From Granulicella aggregans (GTDB lineage Bacteria > Acidobacteriota > Terriglobia > Terriglobales > Acidobacteriaceae): a stretch of DNA of 64,000 nt. Positions 16,063-24,951 of the stretch are shown one piece after another. The stretch spans positions 12,358 through 76,357 of the forward strand of contig NZ_JAGSYE010000007.1 of assembly GCF_025685565.1 (NCBI RefSeq), written 5' to 3'. Position 1 is the first letter of the stretch, and each line of letters starts with the position of its first letter. Under the pieces are notes generated by a model. The model was not told the origin of the DNA. It worked only from the letters and a program-made list of their open reading frames with translations, and made no database searches. Both the position numbers and the translations under genes were made by a program.

Positions 16063-17586
16063 TTGACGCGACTGCTGATTGGGAAAGACGGCTTCACGCT
16101 TCCGATCGAACTGGTCACGTCGACGCAGGCGATTCTGGCCCGCAAGCGTAGCGGCAAAAGCTATACGGCGTCAGTCCAGGCTGAGGAGCTGCTTCGACAC
16201 AAACAGCAAATTGCTACGATCGACCCAACGGGTGCCTGGTGGGGCTTACGATCCTCGGCTGCAGGCGATGGGCCGGGATACCCGGTCGTTGTCTTCGGCG
16301 GAGATCACGCCGATGCTCCGCTCGAACCGCATGCCGGTCGAATGCTGGCTACGGCACTCGTCGAGCACGGCTTCTCGGCGATCTTCGATGTTGGTCTTAT
16401 GGTGACGGAAGACCAGATCCGGTTTACCTCTGATTTTGCGAGTGAACTACTTCGGATCAATCGGACGGCGCTTCACCTCTTCATCGACGAGGCCGACACG
16501 TTCGCTCCGCAGTTGACAGAAAACCGGGGCCAGAAGGTCTGCCTTGGCACCGTGAGCCGCTTGGTCAAACAGGGCGGAGTGCGAGGCGTTGGGGTCACCA
16601 TGATTACGCAGCGGCCAGCGGACATCAATAAGAAGGTCCTCAGCCAGGTCGATATTCTCACCGTACTGAGGATGAGCCATCCCCTCGACATCAAAGCCGC
16701 GACAGATTGGATCAAGAGCGAGGTCTCTGTCGAATTTGCGGGAGAGGTAGAGAGTGCTCTGCCAAGTCTCCCGGTTGGAAGTGCCTTCTTTTGCTCAGCC
16801 TCGCTCGGCATCGGCCAACGCGTGGAAGTACGCGAGCGCGAGACGTTCAATTCCGGCGCGACACCAAAACCGGGAGAGAGACAGCAGTTGCCGAAGGTAT
16901 TGGCTCCGATCGACATTGAGCAACTAGGCCGTGAGATCGCGGATTCGGCGCGACATGCTCAGGAGAACTCCCCAGAATTCCTACGCCAACGAATCGCCGA
17001 TCTGGAGCGGCGAGGGAATCGCATTTTACCGGACAGCAGTATCGAACTGGCAAAGCTTCAGGCGGAGATTGGCAAGCTTAGGCCGGCGGCTGAGGCGGCC
17101 GCCGGGTACCGGATCAAACTCCATGAATCCAATGAATTCAGGAAGGACGTCCTTCAAGAGCTTCAGGCGCTGATTGCCAAGCTCGAACACCACGGAGAAG
17201 TGGAGCCGGCATCGGTTTCGGAGATGCGCACTCCACAAGAGCTTCCTTTGAAGTTCCCGCCCCGGCCTGTGATGGTTCCTCGGACGATCACGGAGGCATC
17301 TGCGGCTGACCATGCATCCGATGCGGAAAACCCTGTCTCAACTTCAGAGCAAAAGATACTTGATGCCCTGGCGAGCCTCGAGGCAGTCGGCGTCACCGCC
17401 CCCTCAAAGACTCAATTGGCCGCTTTCGCCGGGTATTCAAACCCTAAGAGCGGAGGGTTCGCCGCGCCCGTCGCGGCGCTGATCCGCAAAGGACTGGCGG
17501 GTTCGAGCGGCGGCAAGGCTACGCTGACTGCTGCCGGCCGATCGGTTGCAAACATGCCGAATCGTCCCGCGATTTTCACGGACTAA
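16063..17586 (+). CDS. HerA/VirD4-like P-loop ATPase with C-terminal winged helix
   Basis: A 507-residue ATPase of the HerA/FtsK-VirD4 superfamily (DUF87-like). Walker A is near residues 26-33 (ARKRSGKS, with Arg-Lys in place of the usual Gly residues). Walker B is LHLFIDEAD near residue 140, followed by a sensor-type TMITQRPADINK. Residues about 300-360 form a coiled coil (FLRQRIADLERRG, LAKLQAEIGKL). Residues about 430-495 form a winged-helix-like domain (SEQKILDALASLE, PVAALIRKGL). TTG is the likely start, with a good ribosome site. Related proteins are encoded on plasmids, phages and defence islands, usually beside a nuclease; here no partner nuclease follows. The role in DNA translocation is inferred. 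Confidence 0.83.
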   Translation: MTRLLIGKDGFTLPIELVTSTQAILARKRSGKSYTASVQAEELLRHKQQIATIDPTGAWWGLRSSAAGDGPGYPVVVFGGDHADAPLEPHAGRMLATALVEHGFSAIFDVGLMVTEDQIRFTSDFASELLRINRTALHLFIDEADTFAPQLTENRGQKVCLGTVSRLVKQGGVRGVGVTMITQRPADINKKVLSQVDILTVLRMSHPLDIKAATDWIKSEVSVEFAGEVESALPSLPVGSAFFCSASLGIGQRVEVRERETFNSGATPKPGERQQLPKVLAPIDIEQLGREIADSARHAQENSPEFLRQRIADLERRGNRILPDSSIELAKLQAEIGKLRPAAEAAAGYRIKLHESNEFRKDVLQELQALIAKLEHHGEVEPASVSEMRTPQELPLKFPPRPVMVPRTITEASAADHASDAENPVSTSEQKILDALASLEAVGVTAPSKTQLAAFAGYSNPKSGGFAAPVAALIRKGLAGSSGGKATLTAAGRSVANMPNRPAIFTD

Positions 17587-17625
17587 ACTTTCTCAAAATC
17601 GACTCGAAACCACCCAGGTTTACGC

Positions 17626-17817
17626 ATGACAACGCACATTATCATGCGCGATGCTGGTCTCGAGTTCTACCGCAATATGGTCAAACAGGACAAACGGGTG
17701 ATCGTGGTTGCTGGAACATACAAAGCGAACGCGGTCCTCGCCGCGCTTAAAGGGAAATTGTTTAACGTCTGGGTGACCGACGACCGTACAGCCAAACAGG
17801 TTCTAGACGCTGGCTAG
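17626..17817 (+). pseudogene. Fragment of a SorC/DeoR sugar-binding regulator domain
   Basis: A 63-codon ORF whose sequence (KRVIVVAGTYKANAVLAALKG, LFNVWVTDDRTAKQVLDAG) matches the end of the SorC-type sugar-binding domain, normally the C-terminal part of a regulator of about 320 residues. No HTH or upstream portion remains. It follows the HerA-like gene by 39 bp and may have been left by a rearrangement, or may be a very short stand-alone protein. Confidence 0.65.
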
Positions 17818-17859
17818 CGCTGAACCACGAGAATTCCGAAATCCGGAATTTTACACCGA

Positions 17860-18075
17860 ACCCGCGCTTATCTTCGCGACTGGTTTAGCGTCTCGGCCGT
17901 AGTCGCGCTGAATGCCGGGGACTACTACCAGCAACGATAGCGTTGGTGGCTGTGATTGCATGAAAAAGACGGCAAGATCGAAGGGACCATCGCCGCGCAT
18001 AAAAGCCCGCGCACAACGAGGTTCTAGGACTGGACCTTGGACGAATCGATTTTGACGGACATTGAGAGTAGTTAT
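17860..18075 (+). pseudogene. Decayed, internally deleted tyrosine recombinase
   Basis: Plus-strand translation gives VSAVVALNAGDYYQQR-stop-RWWL-stop-LHEKDGKI, directly comparable with ARVSAVVDLKVEDYYPQKKRWWLRLREKNGK of recombinase 2. It then continues with AHKSPRTTRF-stop-DWTLDESILTDIERV, the family C-terminus in which the nucleophile Tyr codon has become TAG. The segment with the HxxR box is missing. Clearly a dead relic of an integrase, adjacent to another gene fragment (SorC). Confidence 0.75.
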
Positions 18076-18124
18076 TTCTACAATTGGCCGTATACATTCA
18101 AGGAAATCAGCTATACTTCCGCCC

Positions 18125-18832
18125 ATGACGGAGAGCAGCGAACAGAGCACTCCCCCCCTTGCTGCGCTGACAATGAGCGGGCATACTCCGGCTTCTCCTC
18201 CTGCTTCTTCTTCCTCCCCTCGCTGGGTGGGCAGTCTTAGCATCGCAAAAGATGTGGTTGGAATCATTCAGAACATTTTGGCCATTGGAGCGATCATCGC
18301 TGGTGGCGTATGGTTTTGGATGCAAGCTCCCTTTAGCCCGGTGGTCGTCTCGACGATTAGTACCGAAGTGACCCCCGAAGCTGGACAGATGCATGTCAAC
18401 GTCATCGCGACGTTTCAAAATACGGGTCATGTGCCGTTTAGCTACTCCTGCTTTGGTATCGATATGCAATCGACAGACGACTTCTATCCACCCCCGGACT
18501 GTACGCAAGCGGGCGTGCTAAAACCGGGAGAGCAGACGGTGCGCGGGCAGTTGATCAACATCCCCGAAAATCAGATTTCCAAAGACAATTACATCCACGT
18601 CAAGATCGGCAATCTCACACGGGATAAGGTGTGGCGAACAGACGCTCCTGGATCGGTTAAATACCTTGTTTTAACGCCGCTTACTCCAAATCCGAAGGCG
18701 ATCGATACTCCAATCTCTACTCCGACAGCAAAGAAGCCGACACTATTCGCACCGAAATCGACGCACAGGACCTCCACTATTTACAGGAAAACTCTGACTA
18801 GGCCCCCCAAGCCAGAGAGCCTAATGCCATAG
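18125..18832 (+). CDS. Membrane-anchored protein of unknown function
   Basis: A 235-residue protein. ATG 18125 is preferred because the upstream extension overlaps the recombinase relic. Residues 1-40 are Ser/Pro/Thr-rich. One transmembrane helix follows at about 45-70 (IIQNILAIGAIIAGGVWFWMQA). A beta-rich extracytoplasmic domain follows (VNVIATFQNTGHVPFSYSCFGIDMQ, GVLKPGEQTVRGQLINIPE), with two Cys and a Pro/Thr-rich tail. Similar single-span proteins appear in many bacteria near signalling or transport genes; no specific family was recognised. Confidence 0.68.
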   Translation: MTESSEQSTPPLAALTMSGHTPASPPASSSSPRWVGSLSIAKDVVGIIQNILAIGAIIAGGVWFWMQAPFSPVVVSTISTEVTPEAGQMHVNVIATFQNTGHVPFSYSCFGIDMQSTDDFYPPPDCTQAGVLKPGEQTVRGQLINIPENQISKDNYIHVKIGNLTRDKVWRTDAPGSVKYLVLTPLTPNPKAIDTPISTPTAKKPTLFAPKSTHRTSTIYRKTLTRPPKPESLMP

Positions 18833-19030
18833 GTTCCAATGGCCTCACTAGAGCTTTATCTCTAGGCCTATCGCTCTCTAAAACGACGCCACTGCTGGCG
18901 ACTTTGGACAACAGGATAAGTCCGCGAGAGGCGCGAATCTCGGAGAATCGCGCGCCGATAGCGATGACCTCTTAGACGCGGTGTTCGATGCCTGCGTGAT
19001 GGCGGCAAGGATGGATAAGTCCAGAGCATA

Positions 19031-19054
19031 GAAAAGCCGCCCCGGAAGGCGGCT
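19031..19054 (-). terminator. Rho-independent terminator of the minus-strand gene
   Basis: Read on the minus strand, AGCCGCC and GGCGGCT form a 7-bp stem with a 6-nt loop, followed by TTTTC. It lies 24 bp beyond the stop of the Sel1-like gene at 19078. Confidence 0.75.
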
Positions 19055-19077
19055 CTGAATCATAGTCGCTGCAGAGC

Positions 19078-20064
19078 TTAATGGGGCTGATGATAACCGG
19101 CCGGTGCACGGGGACGCGAGACGCATCCTCTGCCGTCGACACAGGCCGAACCAAAGGATTGCCCGCTCTGAATTTCATTGTATCTACTTTGCTTGATCCG
19201 CTGATCTTCATCGTGCTCTTCCTGATATGCCCCGTTCATAGCCTGTATGTTCTTGTCTAACAAGGCCCTGACTTCAGGGTCTTCCCTGGCTTTGTCGCTC
19301 CAGTACCATGCCGCCTCCAAATTGAAGTCGGTACCGATGCTGTTCACGAAACATTCAGAGAGATGCATCTGCCCGAATGGCTCTCCTTGCTTGGCGGCGT
19401 CAAGGAAGTAATGAAATCCACGCACCGGGTCACGCGCAGGATTGTTGCCCTCTGTATAAATGACACCCAAAAGAGTGAGTTCGCGCCTGTCTCCAAGGAC
19501 CGCTCCTCCTTTAGCGATGCACTCCGCCAGCGCCAAATTCCCTTTATCGAAGGCGTTGAGAGCATCCGCATACAGGGCATCCACGTTGTCGCTGGCAGTC
19601 GCCTCAGGGCACGACTTGCCAACTGAAATGGCGGGCGCTGAGGTTGTCGCCGAAGCTTCCGCTCTCTGCCGTGCAACCCGATCAGCCTCTGTTTTCTTCG
19701 CTTTTGCGATGATGGCGTCAATATCCACCGGCTCAGGGCAATAGGTGTCATCGTAGGGAAGCGACGGCCCCGCTTGGACGTGGTTGGAAGGGTTGCTATC
19801 CTTATCTGCACTCGCGGACGGCTTGGGTCGCGGGACACAGGGTTTCTCGGCCTTTGGCGGAGCGTTGTTGTAATACACACCGCCTAAATTAAGTCCTGCG
19901 TCGGGATTAGCGCCCCTCTTCTCCTGCTCCGCTTTCTCCCGCTGGTACGCCTGTTCGTAGGGCTTGGAACTGGTCGAGTCAGACGTCTGGGCGACGGATG
20001 TCAGGTTGACGCCGATAGTGGCTGTGACGATGGCTACTGAAAGAAAAGTCCGGGGAAAGAGCAT
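19078..20064 (-). CDS. Secreted protein with TPR/Sel1-like C-terminal region
   Basis: A 328-residue protein. ATG 20064 is chosen because GGAGG lies about 7 nt upstream; the TTG 11 codons earlier lacks such a site. Residues 1-26 form a signal peptide (TFLSVAIVTATIGVNLTSVAQ). Residues 30-170 are low in complexity and rich in Pro, Lys and Ala. Residues about 180-290 show Sel1/TPR-like helices (NVDALYADALNAFDKGNLALAECI, PVRGFHYFLDAAKQGEPFGQMHLSECF). It is likely periplasmic and protein-binding. It ends in a clear intrinsic terminator, so it is probably monocistronic. Confidence 0.78.
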   Translation of the reverse strand: MLFPRTFLSVAIVTATIGVNLTSVAQTSDSTSSKPYEQAYQREKAEQEKRGANPDAGLNLGGVYYNNAPPKAEKPCVPRPKPSASADKDSNPSNHVQAGPSLPYDDTYCPEPVDIDAIIAKAKKTEADRVARQRAEASATTSAPAISVGKSCPEATASDNVDALYADALNAFDKGNLALAECIAKGGAVLGDRRELTLLGVIYTEGNNPARDPVRGFHYFLDAAKQGEPFGQMHLSECFVNSIGTDFNLEAAWYWSDKAREDPEVRALLDKNIQAMNGAYQEEHDEDQRIKQSRYNEIQSGQSFGSACVDGRGCVSRPRAPAGYHQPH

Positions 20065-20345
20065 ATTGCACCTCCGACTGATCTGATCTTTGATCAACTC
20101 CGGATTTTGCGCAAGGTCTCAGACCTGACATCGCCTTTTTATTTTCAGGCAAAGGCGGCGAAGAACATGCAAGTCCCGTAAGTCCTTTAGAGCGGGCCGA
20201 AGATTCTCCACATTCGTTTTTCAACTCAAGTGTTGATTGAATCTTTCTGTTCCTTTTGGAGCTTGGTGTCGTATCTCTTTTGTCGCTATTTGGCGCGCAC
20301 GGTTCACTGCGAGACGCTTAGCGTGTTGAGCGTCTGATTCATGAG

Positions 20346-20775
20346 TCATGCCTGGCCAATCACCAAGCTCTCGCGGGCGGCCTGAACGGCTGCAAGATCG
20401 ATCTCATCGAGGCCATTGACCTCAAGGATGCGCTCGATCTGAGTCAGAAGTCGGTTTAGCAGCCGGAAATTACCTCCGGTCATGCGCAGGACGGCGGCCA
20501 CAGCTTCGGGGCCGAGGCCGGATTCTGGTAAGGTGACGCCTTGAGGAACCCAGCGACGGCCGAGAAGTTCACGCATCTCGGTTACTGCCAAGGCCCGAAA
20601 CTCGTGGACGAAGCCGATTCCGGAGTAGAACTGAGGGTATCGCGCCATGCGTTTTTTCAACGCCTGGCATTCCGATGAGGATCAGGCCGATGGTGCCTTC
20701 ATCGAAGATGTCGCGAATTTGTTCAAGACTGGCCATGCGAAGGCGGTCGGCCTCATCGACGCAGGTGACATAGCC
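20346..20775 (-). pseudogene. TniB-like AAA ATPase relic
   Basis: Minus-strand pieces read VDEADRLRMASLEQIRDIFDEG, IGLILIGMPG and, after a frameshift at an A-run near 20655, RMARYPQFYSGIGFVHEFRAL and LRMTGGNFRLLNRLLTQIERILEVNGL. This is the AAA ATPase partner of Mu/TniA-type transposases. The Walker A region is missing because the left part is replaced by Tn3-derived sequence. Its natural partner transposase also survives as a relic, at 29608-30309. Confidence 0.78.
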
Positions 20776-20915
20776 CGAAGACGTGAACGCTGAAGCCAGC
20801 AGTGTCGGTGCTCCTCGATTCGCAAGTCGGACTCGTGGTAAGGCAGCCCGTCGAGAACGTGCTTCGCATCCCGAACGGCGGCATTGATGACTTGGTTTGG
20901 GCGTTCGGAGTGGCC
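20776..20915 (-). pseudogene. Internal fragment of a Tn3-family transposase
   Basis: The minus strand reads NQVINAAVRDAKHVLDG, YHESDLRIEEH and, after a small frameshift, DTAGFSVHVFGL, matching the conserved [30 protein letters not shown] region of Tn3 TnpA. The fragment is fused directly to the TniB-like ATPase relic. Confidence 0.7.
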
Positions 20916-20929
20916 GGAAGCTCCTTTGG

Positions 20930-21061
20930 CTACCTCTTATTGGCGTGCCAGGTGTAGTCTCCGGTGAGATTGATGTGCTCCCAGCCGAGCGGCGACACGT
21001 GTTGGGGCTGAGCGGGATCGATGGACGCCGTCTTTGCAAGCGCATTCACCGCAAAGCTCAG
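20930..21061 (-). pseudogene. C-terminal end of a Tn3-family transposase
   Basis: The minus strand reads AVNALAKTASIDPAQPQHV and SPLGWEHINLTGDYTWHANKR-stop, the characteristic end of Tn3 TnpA. It lies upstream, in reading direction, of the internal TnpA fragment, so the two pieces are in the wrong order and derive from rearranged or separate copies. Confidence 0.78.
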
Positions 21062-21128
21062 CCGGTCCTTAGCTTAAGTAAATTCCCCTTCTTTAGCTGT
21101 TCCCCTAGTCGGCTGTCGTCACTGTTCA

Positions 21129-23930
21129 TCATCGAGCGGCAACCAACCCTTTCACCCGGGCGACTGCCCGCCGTTCGTAGGCGTCAGCTTCTGGTTTGGC
21201 AAGATAGGGGGCTGCTTTGTCGGCGTAGAGTTTGGCGGAATCCAATCTGCCTTCAAGCAGAGCAAGTCGTGCTTTGTCCGCGTCGACGTTCCCTTCGACA
21301 TTCGCATAACCAGGAGTTTGCGCCATTGCTCCTATATCGACTGCGCTCAGCAGCCGGTCCGCTTCCGCCAATTCAGTTACTGGCGGTTTGTGCTTTTCGT
21401 TTTCCATCAGGGCAATCCTGCATTCTGCAAGCGCAAGCGTCCCAGCGCTTAGGAAAACAGGCTGACGCGAAGCGCCATTGCCGCTCTCTGCCATGACTTG
21501 GCGAGCGTGTGACATCCCGGCACTAATATGGTTGCTGCGGCACTCCATCATAGCCACATCTGAGAGATTGCTCTGAGCCAGGTATGCGCCTCCAGGCATT
21601 CCTTCTGCCAGTTTGCCCACAGCAAGTTCGTCTCGGATGGCGTCTTCATAGTCTTCCATGGCGCCTTCGGTCTCGCCCAGCATGGTCAAAGCAGCCAGAG
21701 TGAGCTGGTTCTGCGGTCCAAGCGCCTTCGAGAACCGTTGCTGGTTCTTTCTACCCTGGGCGATAGCTTCCGAATACTTGCGCTCAAGATACAGTGATTC
21801 CTGCAGATACATCTCCGGTTGTAGAAGTGCGTTGCTCTCAGGCCCGTCATTCAAGGTGATTGTGGCAATTACCTGGCGAGCAGCCAGCTCGGCTGCGACA
21901 CCGTCGTCGAGCCGAAGGTAGATACCGGATAAGCGTCCTTCAAGGGCGATTAGCAACTCCGGGCTGAAGCCCGGGGTAGTCTGAGCCCTCTGGATTGCCT
22001 GATTCAGCGCATTCACCGCCAATTGCGGACTGGAACTGTAGATCTGGATTCCGGTTGCCACCAGAGCCTGCCATCCTTGAACTTCGGGACTCACCTCATG
22101 CAAACGCGCAATCGCCTGCTGTTGAACCGCCAGCCCTGCCTTTGCGGAGTCAATGGATCCGGAGAGGTGACTGCGTAACTGAACATTCTCACGACGCAAC
22201 TCGGCTACGATTGCATCCTGTGAGAGCGACCCTTCCGCATCTCGGAAGCGTGCGGCGGCCTGCGCAAACTGCTCCTCCGCACTCGTGTAATCCGTGCGCG
22301 CATCGAGAGCACCACCAATGGCGAGGTGCAACCGGGCCGCGACCTCCGGAGCATTGGCGAAGCGGTGGTCAATCTGCGGAAGCACTTTATCGATTGCGTC
22401 GATCAGAGTCACCTGCGGTCCAGAGCCGGCCGGGGACGCGAAGGGATTACTCTGTCCAAGTAGGTCATCAGCGAGAAAACGATTCATCTCCGTGAGAGTT
22501 CTGTTGCTTTGCTCGGCTGCATTTCGAGCACGCACGGCGCGGCGTCCGAACCACAAGCTCGTACACAGCCCTAACGTCAACGCCAGCATCGCGAGCACAA
22601 CCCAGGGTCTGCGAAGGTGCTCCCGTTCAAGCGCGCGCCGATCACGTTCGCGCTGACTTATTTCTACCAGGCGCATGGTCCGCTCTGCGTGCCGCGATGC
22701 AAGGGTGTGGAGGCGGATGGCCAGGTCGGCCGCCGCAGGGATGCGTTTGGCCGGATCTACGTTCGCAGCGGCCGCGATGTCCTCCCGCAGTAGCGGATCG
22801 TCAATGCGGTCTTCCCACCCGGGTGAGAGAGGTTCGATAAAGTCGCCGCATAGAATCTGATAGAGCATAACGCCAAGCGCGTAGACATCGGCCAGCGTGC
22901 TTGCCGAGCCGCCGGCCATTGTCTCGGGAGCGCGATACATCCCCGTCCCTACGGGCGTCCCGGCAGACCGGTCTCCGTCCGCAAATCCGTGCTGGGTGAT
23001 TTCCATCTGGTGCAGACGTTCCGGCTGAGTGAGCGAGGCGACGCCGAAGTCCGTGACTTTGATTGCCAAACTACCAGCCGGCTCGCCTCCTTCCGCAAGC
23101 TCCACTCCGGCGCCATCTTCCAGAATGAGAATATTAGAGGGCTTGAGGTCGTTATGCAGAATTCCAAGCGAGTGCGCCGCCGCGACTCTCTCGGCCAGTT
23201 CCGCGACCATTGCGACCCGCCCTTCCCTTGAAAGCGACTTAAACCAGTCTCCTTCGGCAAATTCGAGCAGATTCACGCCGCCGTATTCGCTTTCGGTGAA
23301 GTAGGGAAGATCCTCAAACTCCCAGTCCATCACGCGGACGAAACCGTTGTTGTTTGCAAGGGACTTCTGCAGCAGCCGTGATAGGGTTACCTCTCGCTGC
23401 AGGGCGCGCAGTCGCACCCCGTCGACGGCAAACTTGAAGACCCGGACCTCACGCGTTTTCATGTGCTCAGCCAGCCACACGGTTGCCGAGAGGTCGAGGG
23501 AACGCTGCGCTTTCCAGTTTGGTCGACCAGGAATTGTCTCTCCAGCTTCAAGTTGGAAGACTGGCAGTTCCGGCCCCTTGGCGATCGTCTCGACCACGGG
23601 CACCGCCATGCGATAACCGACGTTCGGCACGGTCAGAATGATCTCATCCCTCCCACCTCCGAAGGCTGCACGAAGCTTGCGAATAGCGGTGGTGAGCGAG
23701 GCATCGCTTGCTCCGGCGGGGGTGTTAGGCCAGTTGGTTCCAAGAAGCGCGTCCTTGGTATGCACCTCATCCGGTCGCTCTAGGAGCAGGACCAGGAGAT
23801 CCGCCGGTTTGGCCTCGATTCTCACCGGCTCTCCATTAATCAGGAGTTGCCGGCTGAGTTCGATGAACTCGCACCAAGCAAACTGCCACCTTCTGCCTTC
23901 TCTTACTGTGCTGCGCGGCCGGTTTTCCAA
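21129..23930 (-). CDS. Winged-helix / Ser-Thr kinase / TPR membrane regulator
   Basis: A 933-residue fusion. Residues about 15-112 form an OmpR/ToxR-type winged helix (VRIEAKPADLLVLLLERP, DASLTTAIRKLRAAFGG, ILTVPNVGYRMAVPV). Residues about 150-420 form a Hanks-type protein kinase: FKFAVDGVRLRALQREVTL, catalytic loop LHNDLKPSNILIL (HND instead of HRD) and KVTDFGVAS. One transmembrane helix is at about 442-463 (VLAMLALTLGLCTSLWF). Residues 500-933 contain TPR-like repeats on the far side of the membrane. Such DNA-binding/kinase fusions are common in Acidobacteriota. The layout suggests the extracytoplasmic TPR part senses and the cytoplasmic part phosphorylates and binds DNA. TTG start with AGAGG upstream; gene stands alone. 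Confidence 0.88.
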   Translation of the reverse strand: MENRPRSTVREGRRWQFAWCEFIELSRQLLINGEPVRIEAKPADLLVLLLERPDEVHTKDALLGTNWPNTPAGASDASLTTAIRKLRAAFGGGRDEIILTVPNVGYRMAVPVVETIAKGPELPVFQLEAGETIPGRPNWKAQRSLDLSATVWLAEHMKTREVRVFKFAVDGVRLRALQREVTLSRLLQKSLANNNGFVRVMDWEFEDLPYFTESEYGGVNLLEFAEGDWFKSLSREGRVAMVAELAERVAAAHSLGILHNDLKPSNILILEDGAGVELAEGGEPAGSLAIKVTDFGVASLTQPERLHQMEITQHGFADGDRSAGTPVGTGMYRAPETMAGGSASTLADVYALGVMLYQILCGDFIEPLSPGWEDRIDDPLLREDIAAAANVDPAKRIPAAADLAIRLHTLASRHAERTMRLVEISQRERDRRALEREHLRRPWVVLAMLALTLGLCTSLWFGRRAVRARNAAEQSNRTLTEMNRFLADDLLGQSNPFASPAGSGPQVTLIDAIDKVLPQIDHRFANAPEVAARLHLAIGGALDARTDYTSAEEQFAQAAARFRDAEGSLSQDAIVAELRRENVQLRSHLSGSIDSAKAGLAVQQQAIARLHEVSPEVQGWQALVATGIQIYSSSPQLAVNALNQAIQRAQTTPGFSPELLIALEGRLSGIYLRLDDGVAAELAARQVIATITLNDGPESNALLQPEMYLQESLYLERKYSEAIAQGRKNQQRFSKALGPQNQLTLAALTMLGETEGAMEDYEDAIRDELAVGKLAEGMPGGAYLAQSNLSDVAMMECRSNHISAGMSHARQVMAESGNGASRQPVFLSAGTLALAECRIALMENEKHKPPVTELAEADRLLSAVDIGAMAQTPGYANVEGNVDADKARLALLEGRLDSAKLYADKAAPYLAKPEADAYERRAVARVKGLVAAR

Positions 23931-24121
23931 GATTATTGGCCCTCTTCATATTTCTTCAGAACCCGCTAGGACTCGCTTGACGTGTTTCAGCCATGCTCAC
24001 TTCGGAAGTGGGCGGTTGCATTCCTGAAATTGCATTTCCGGAAGAGATGCAACCGAAATGGGAAAAGTTTGCCGTTACGACCAGGAGTGACTCAAGCAAG
24101 CCAATAGAAAGGAGCAAACGG

Positions 24122-24877
24122 ATGACCAAGCGAGGAAGGGTTCTTCGGGACACAAATATAGGTCCCGGGCTGTTAACCGTGGAGGGCAAACAGTACTCTT
24201 TTCGGCTAGAGGGGATGTGGCGTTCGGAGGTGCCGCCGCGCCTAGGTATGACGGTCGATGTGAACTTCGACGGTGATGGCGCGCCAGCCGAGGTCTTTGC
24301 AGTCTCTGAGAGTCAGATCGCCAAAGAACACGCACAGAGAGCATTCGACGGCGCTCTTCGGCACGGAGGAGCGGTTAGAGGCGCTATCGGTGCGTCCGTC
24401 GGTGGGGATCTGAAGCGGCGCTTAGGGATGTTGACGATTGCCGCCGAACTGATACTGCTGCTGGCGTTCTTTGTTCTGCCCGATCTGCAGGTCGGCGGTT
24501 TTGTATCGCGCGCGCTGTCTGGATGGGATGCGATCGGACTCAACCCCCAAACGCAAATGACGAATGATCATGGCTTTCTTAGTTTGCTTGCGATGATCGC
24601 TCTGTCAGCTCCATTGGCCGTTCCCTTTCTCAAGCAGGTCTGGGCGAGATGGCTCAATGCTGCCCCGATTGCTTTCCTGCTACTGGCCGGCATCGCGATT
24701 GGAAGCCAGGTGCACAGTGCCGCTTCGGCGGCTGGGAATATGGGCGAGGAGCTTGCCGGCGCGGCTGGACGTCAGATGGCCAGTCAATTCGGCCCCTCTT
24801 ACAGCTTGGCGGTGGGTGCGTATCTCGCCATCATCTGCGCAATCTATCTCGTCACGCGAGCGTTCAAGAGTAACTGA
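24122..24877 (+). CDS. Four-helix inner-membrane protein of unknown function
   Basis: A 251-residue protein. ATG 24122 has AAAGGAG 8 nt upstream; the longer in-frame extension has no such support. Residues 1-75 look like a small beta-barrel (RGRVLRDTNIGPGLLTVEGKQYSF, LGMTVDVNFDGDG). Four hydrophobic helices follow (ELILLLAFFVLP, LLAMIALSAPLAVPFL, PIAFLLLAGIAIGS, VGAYLAIICAIYLV). It is divergent from the kinase gene and about 75 bp upstream of a secreted-protein gene, so it may share an operon with it. No catalytic motif seen. Confidence 0.75.
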   Translation: MTKRGRVLRDTNIGPGLLTVEGKQYSFRLEGMWRSEVPPRLGMTVDVNFDGDGAPAEVFAVSESQIAKEHAQRAFDGALRHGGAVRGAIGASVGGDLKRRLGMLTIAAELILLLAFFVLPDLQVGGFVSRALSGWDAIGLNPQTQMTNDHGFLSLLAMIALSAPLAVPFLKQVWARWLNAAPIAFLLLAGIAIGSQVHSAASAAGNMGEELAGAAGRQMASQFGPSYSLAVGAYLAIICAIYLVTRAFKSN

Positions 24878-24951
24878 CCCTTGGCGCTTGCGCCGTGTCT
24901 ACTCGGCGCAATACCTCTCACGACAGTGCAACCCTTTTGAAAGGAAATCCA

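Noticed and set aside
18878..19126. 82-codon minus-strand ORF after the Sel1-like gene
   Set aside because: It overlaps the intrinsic terminator and the end of the real gene, and shows no protein character.
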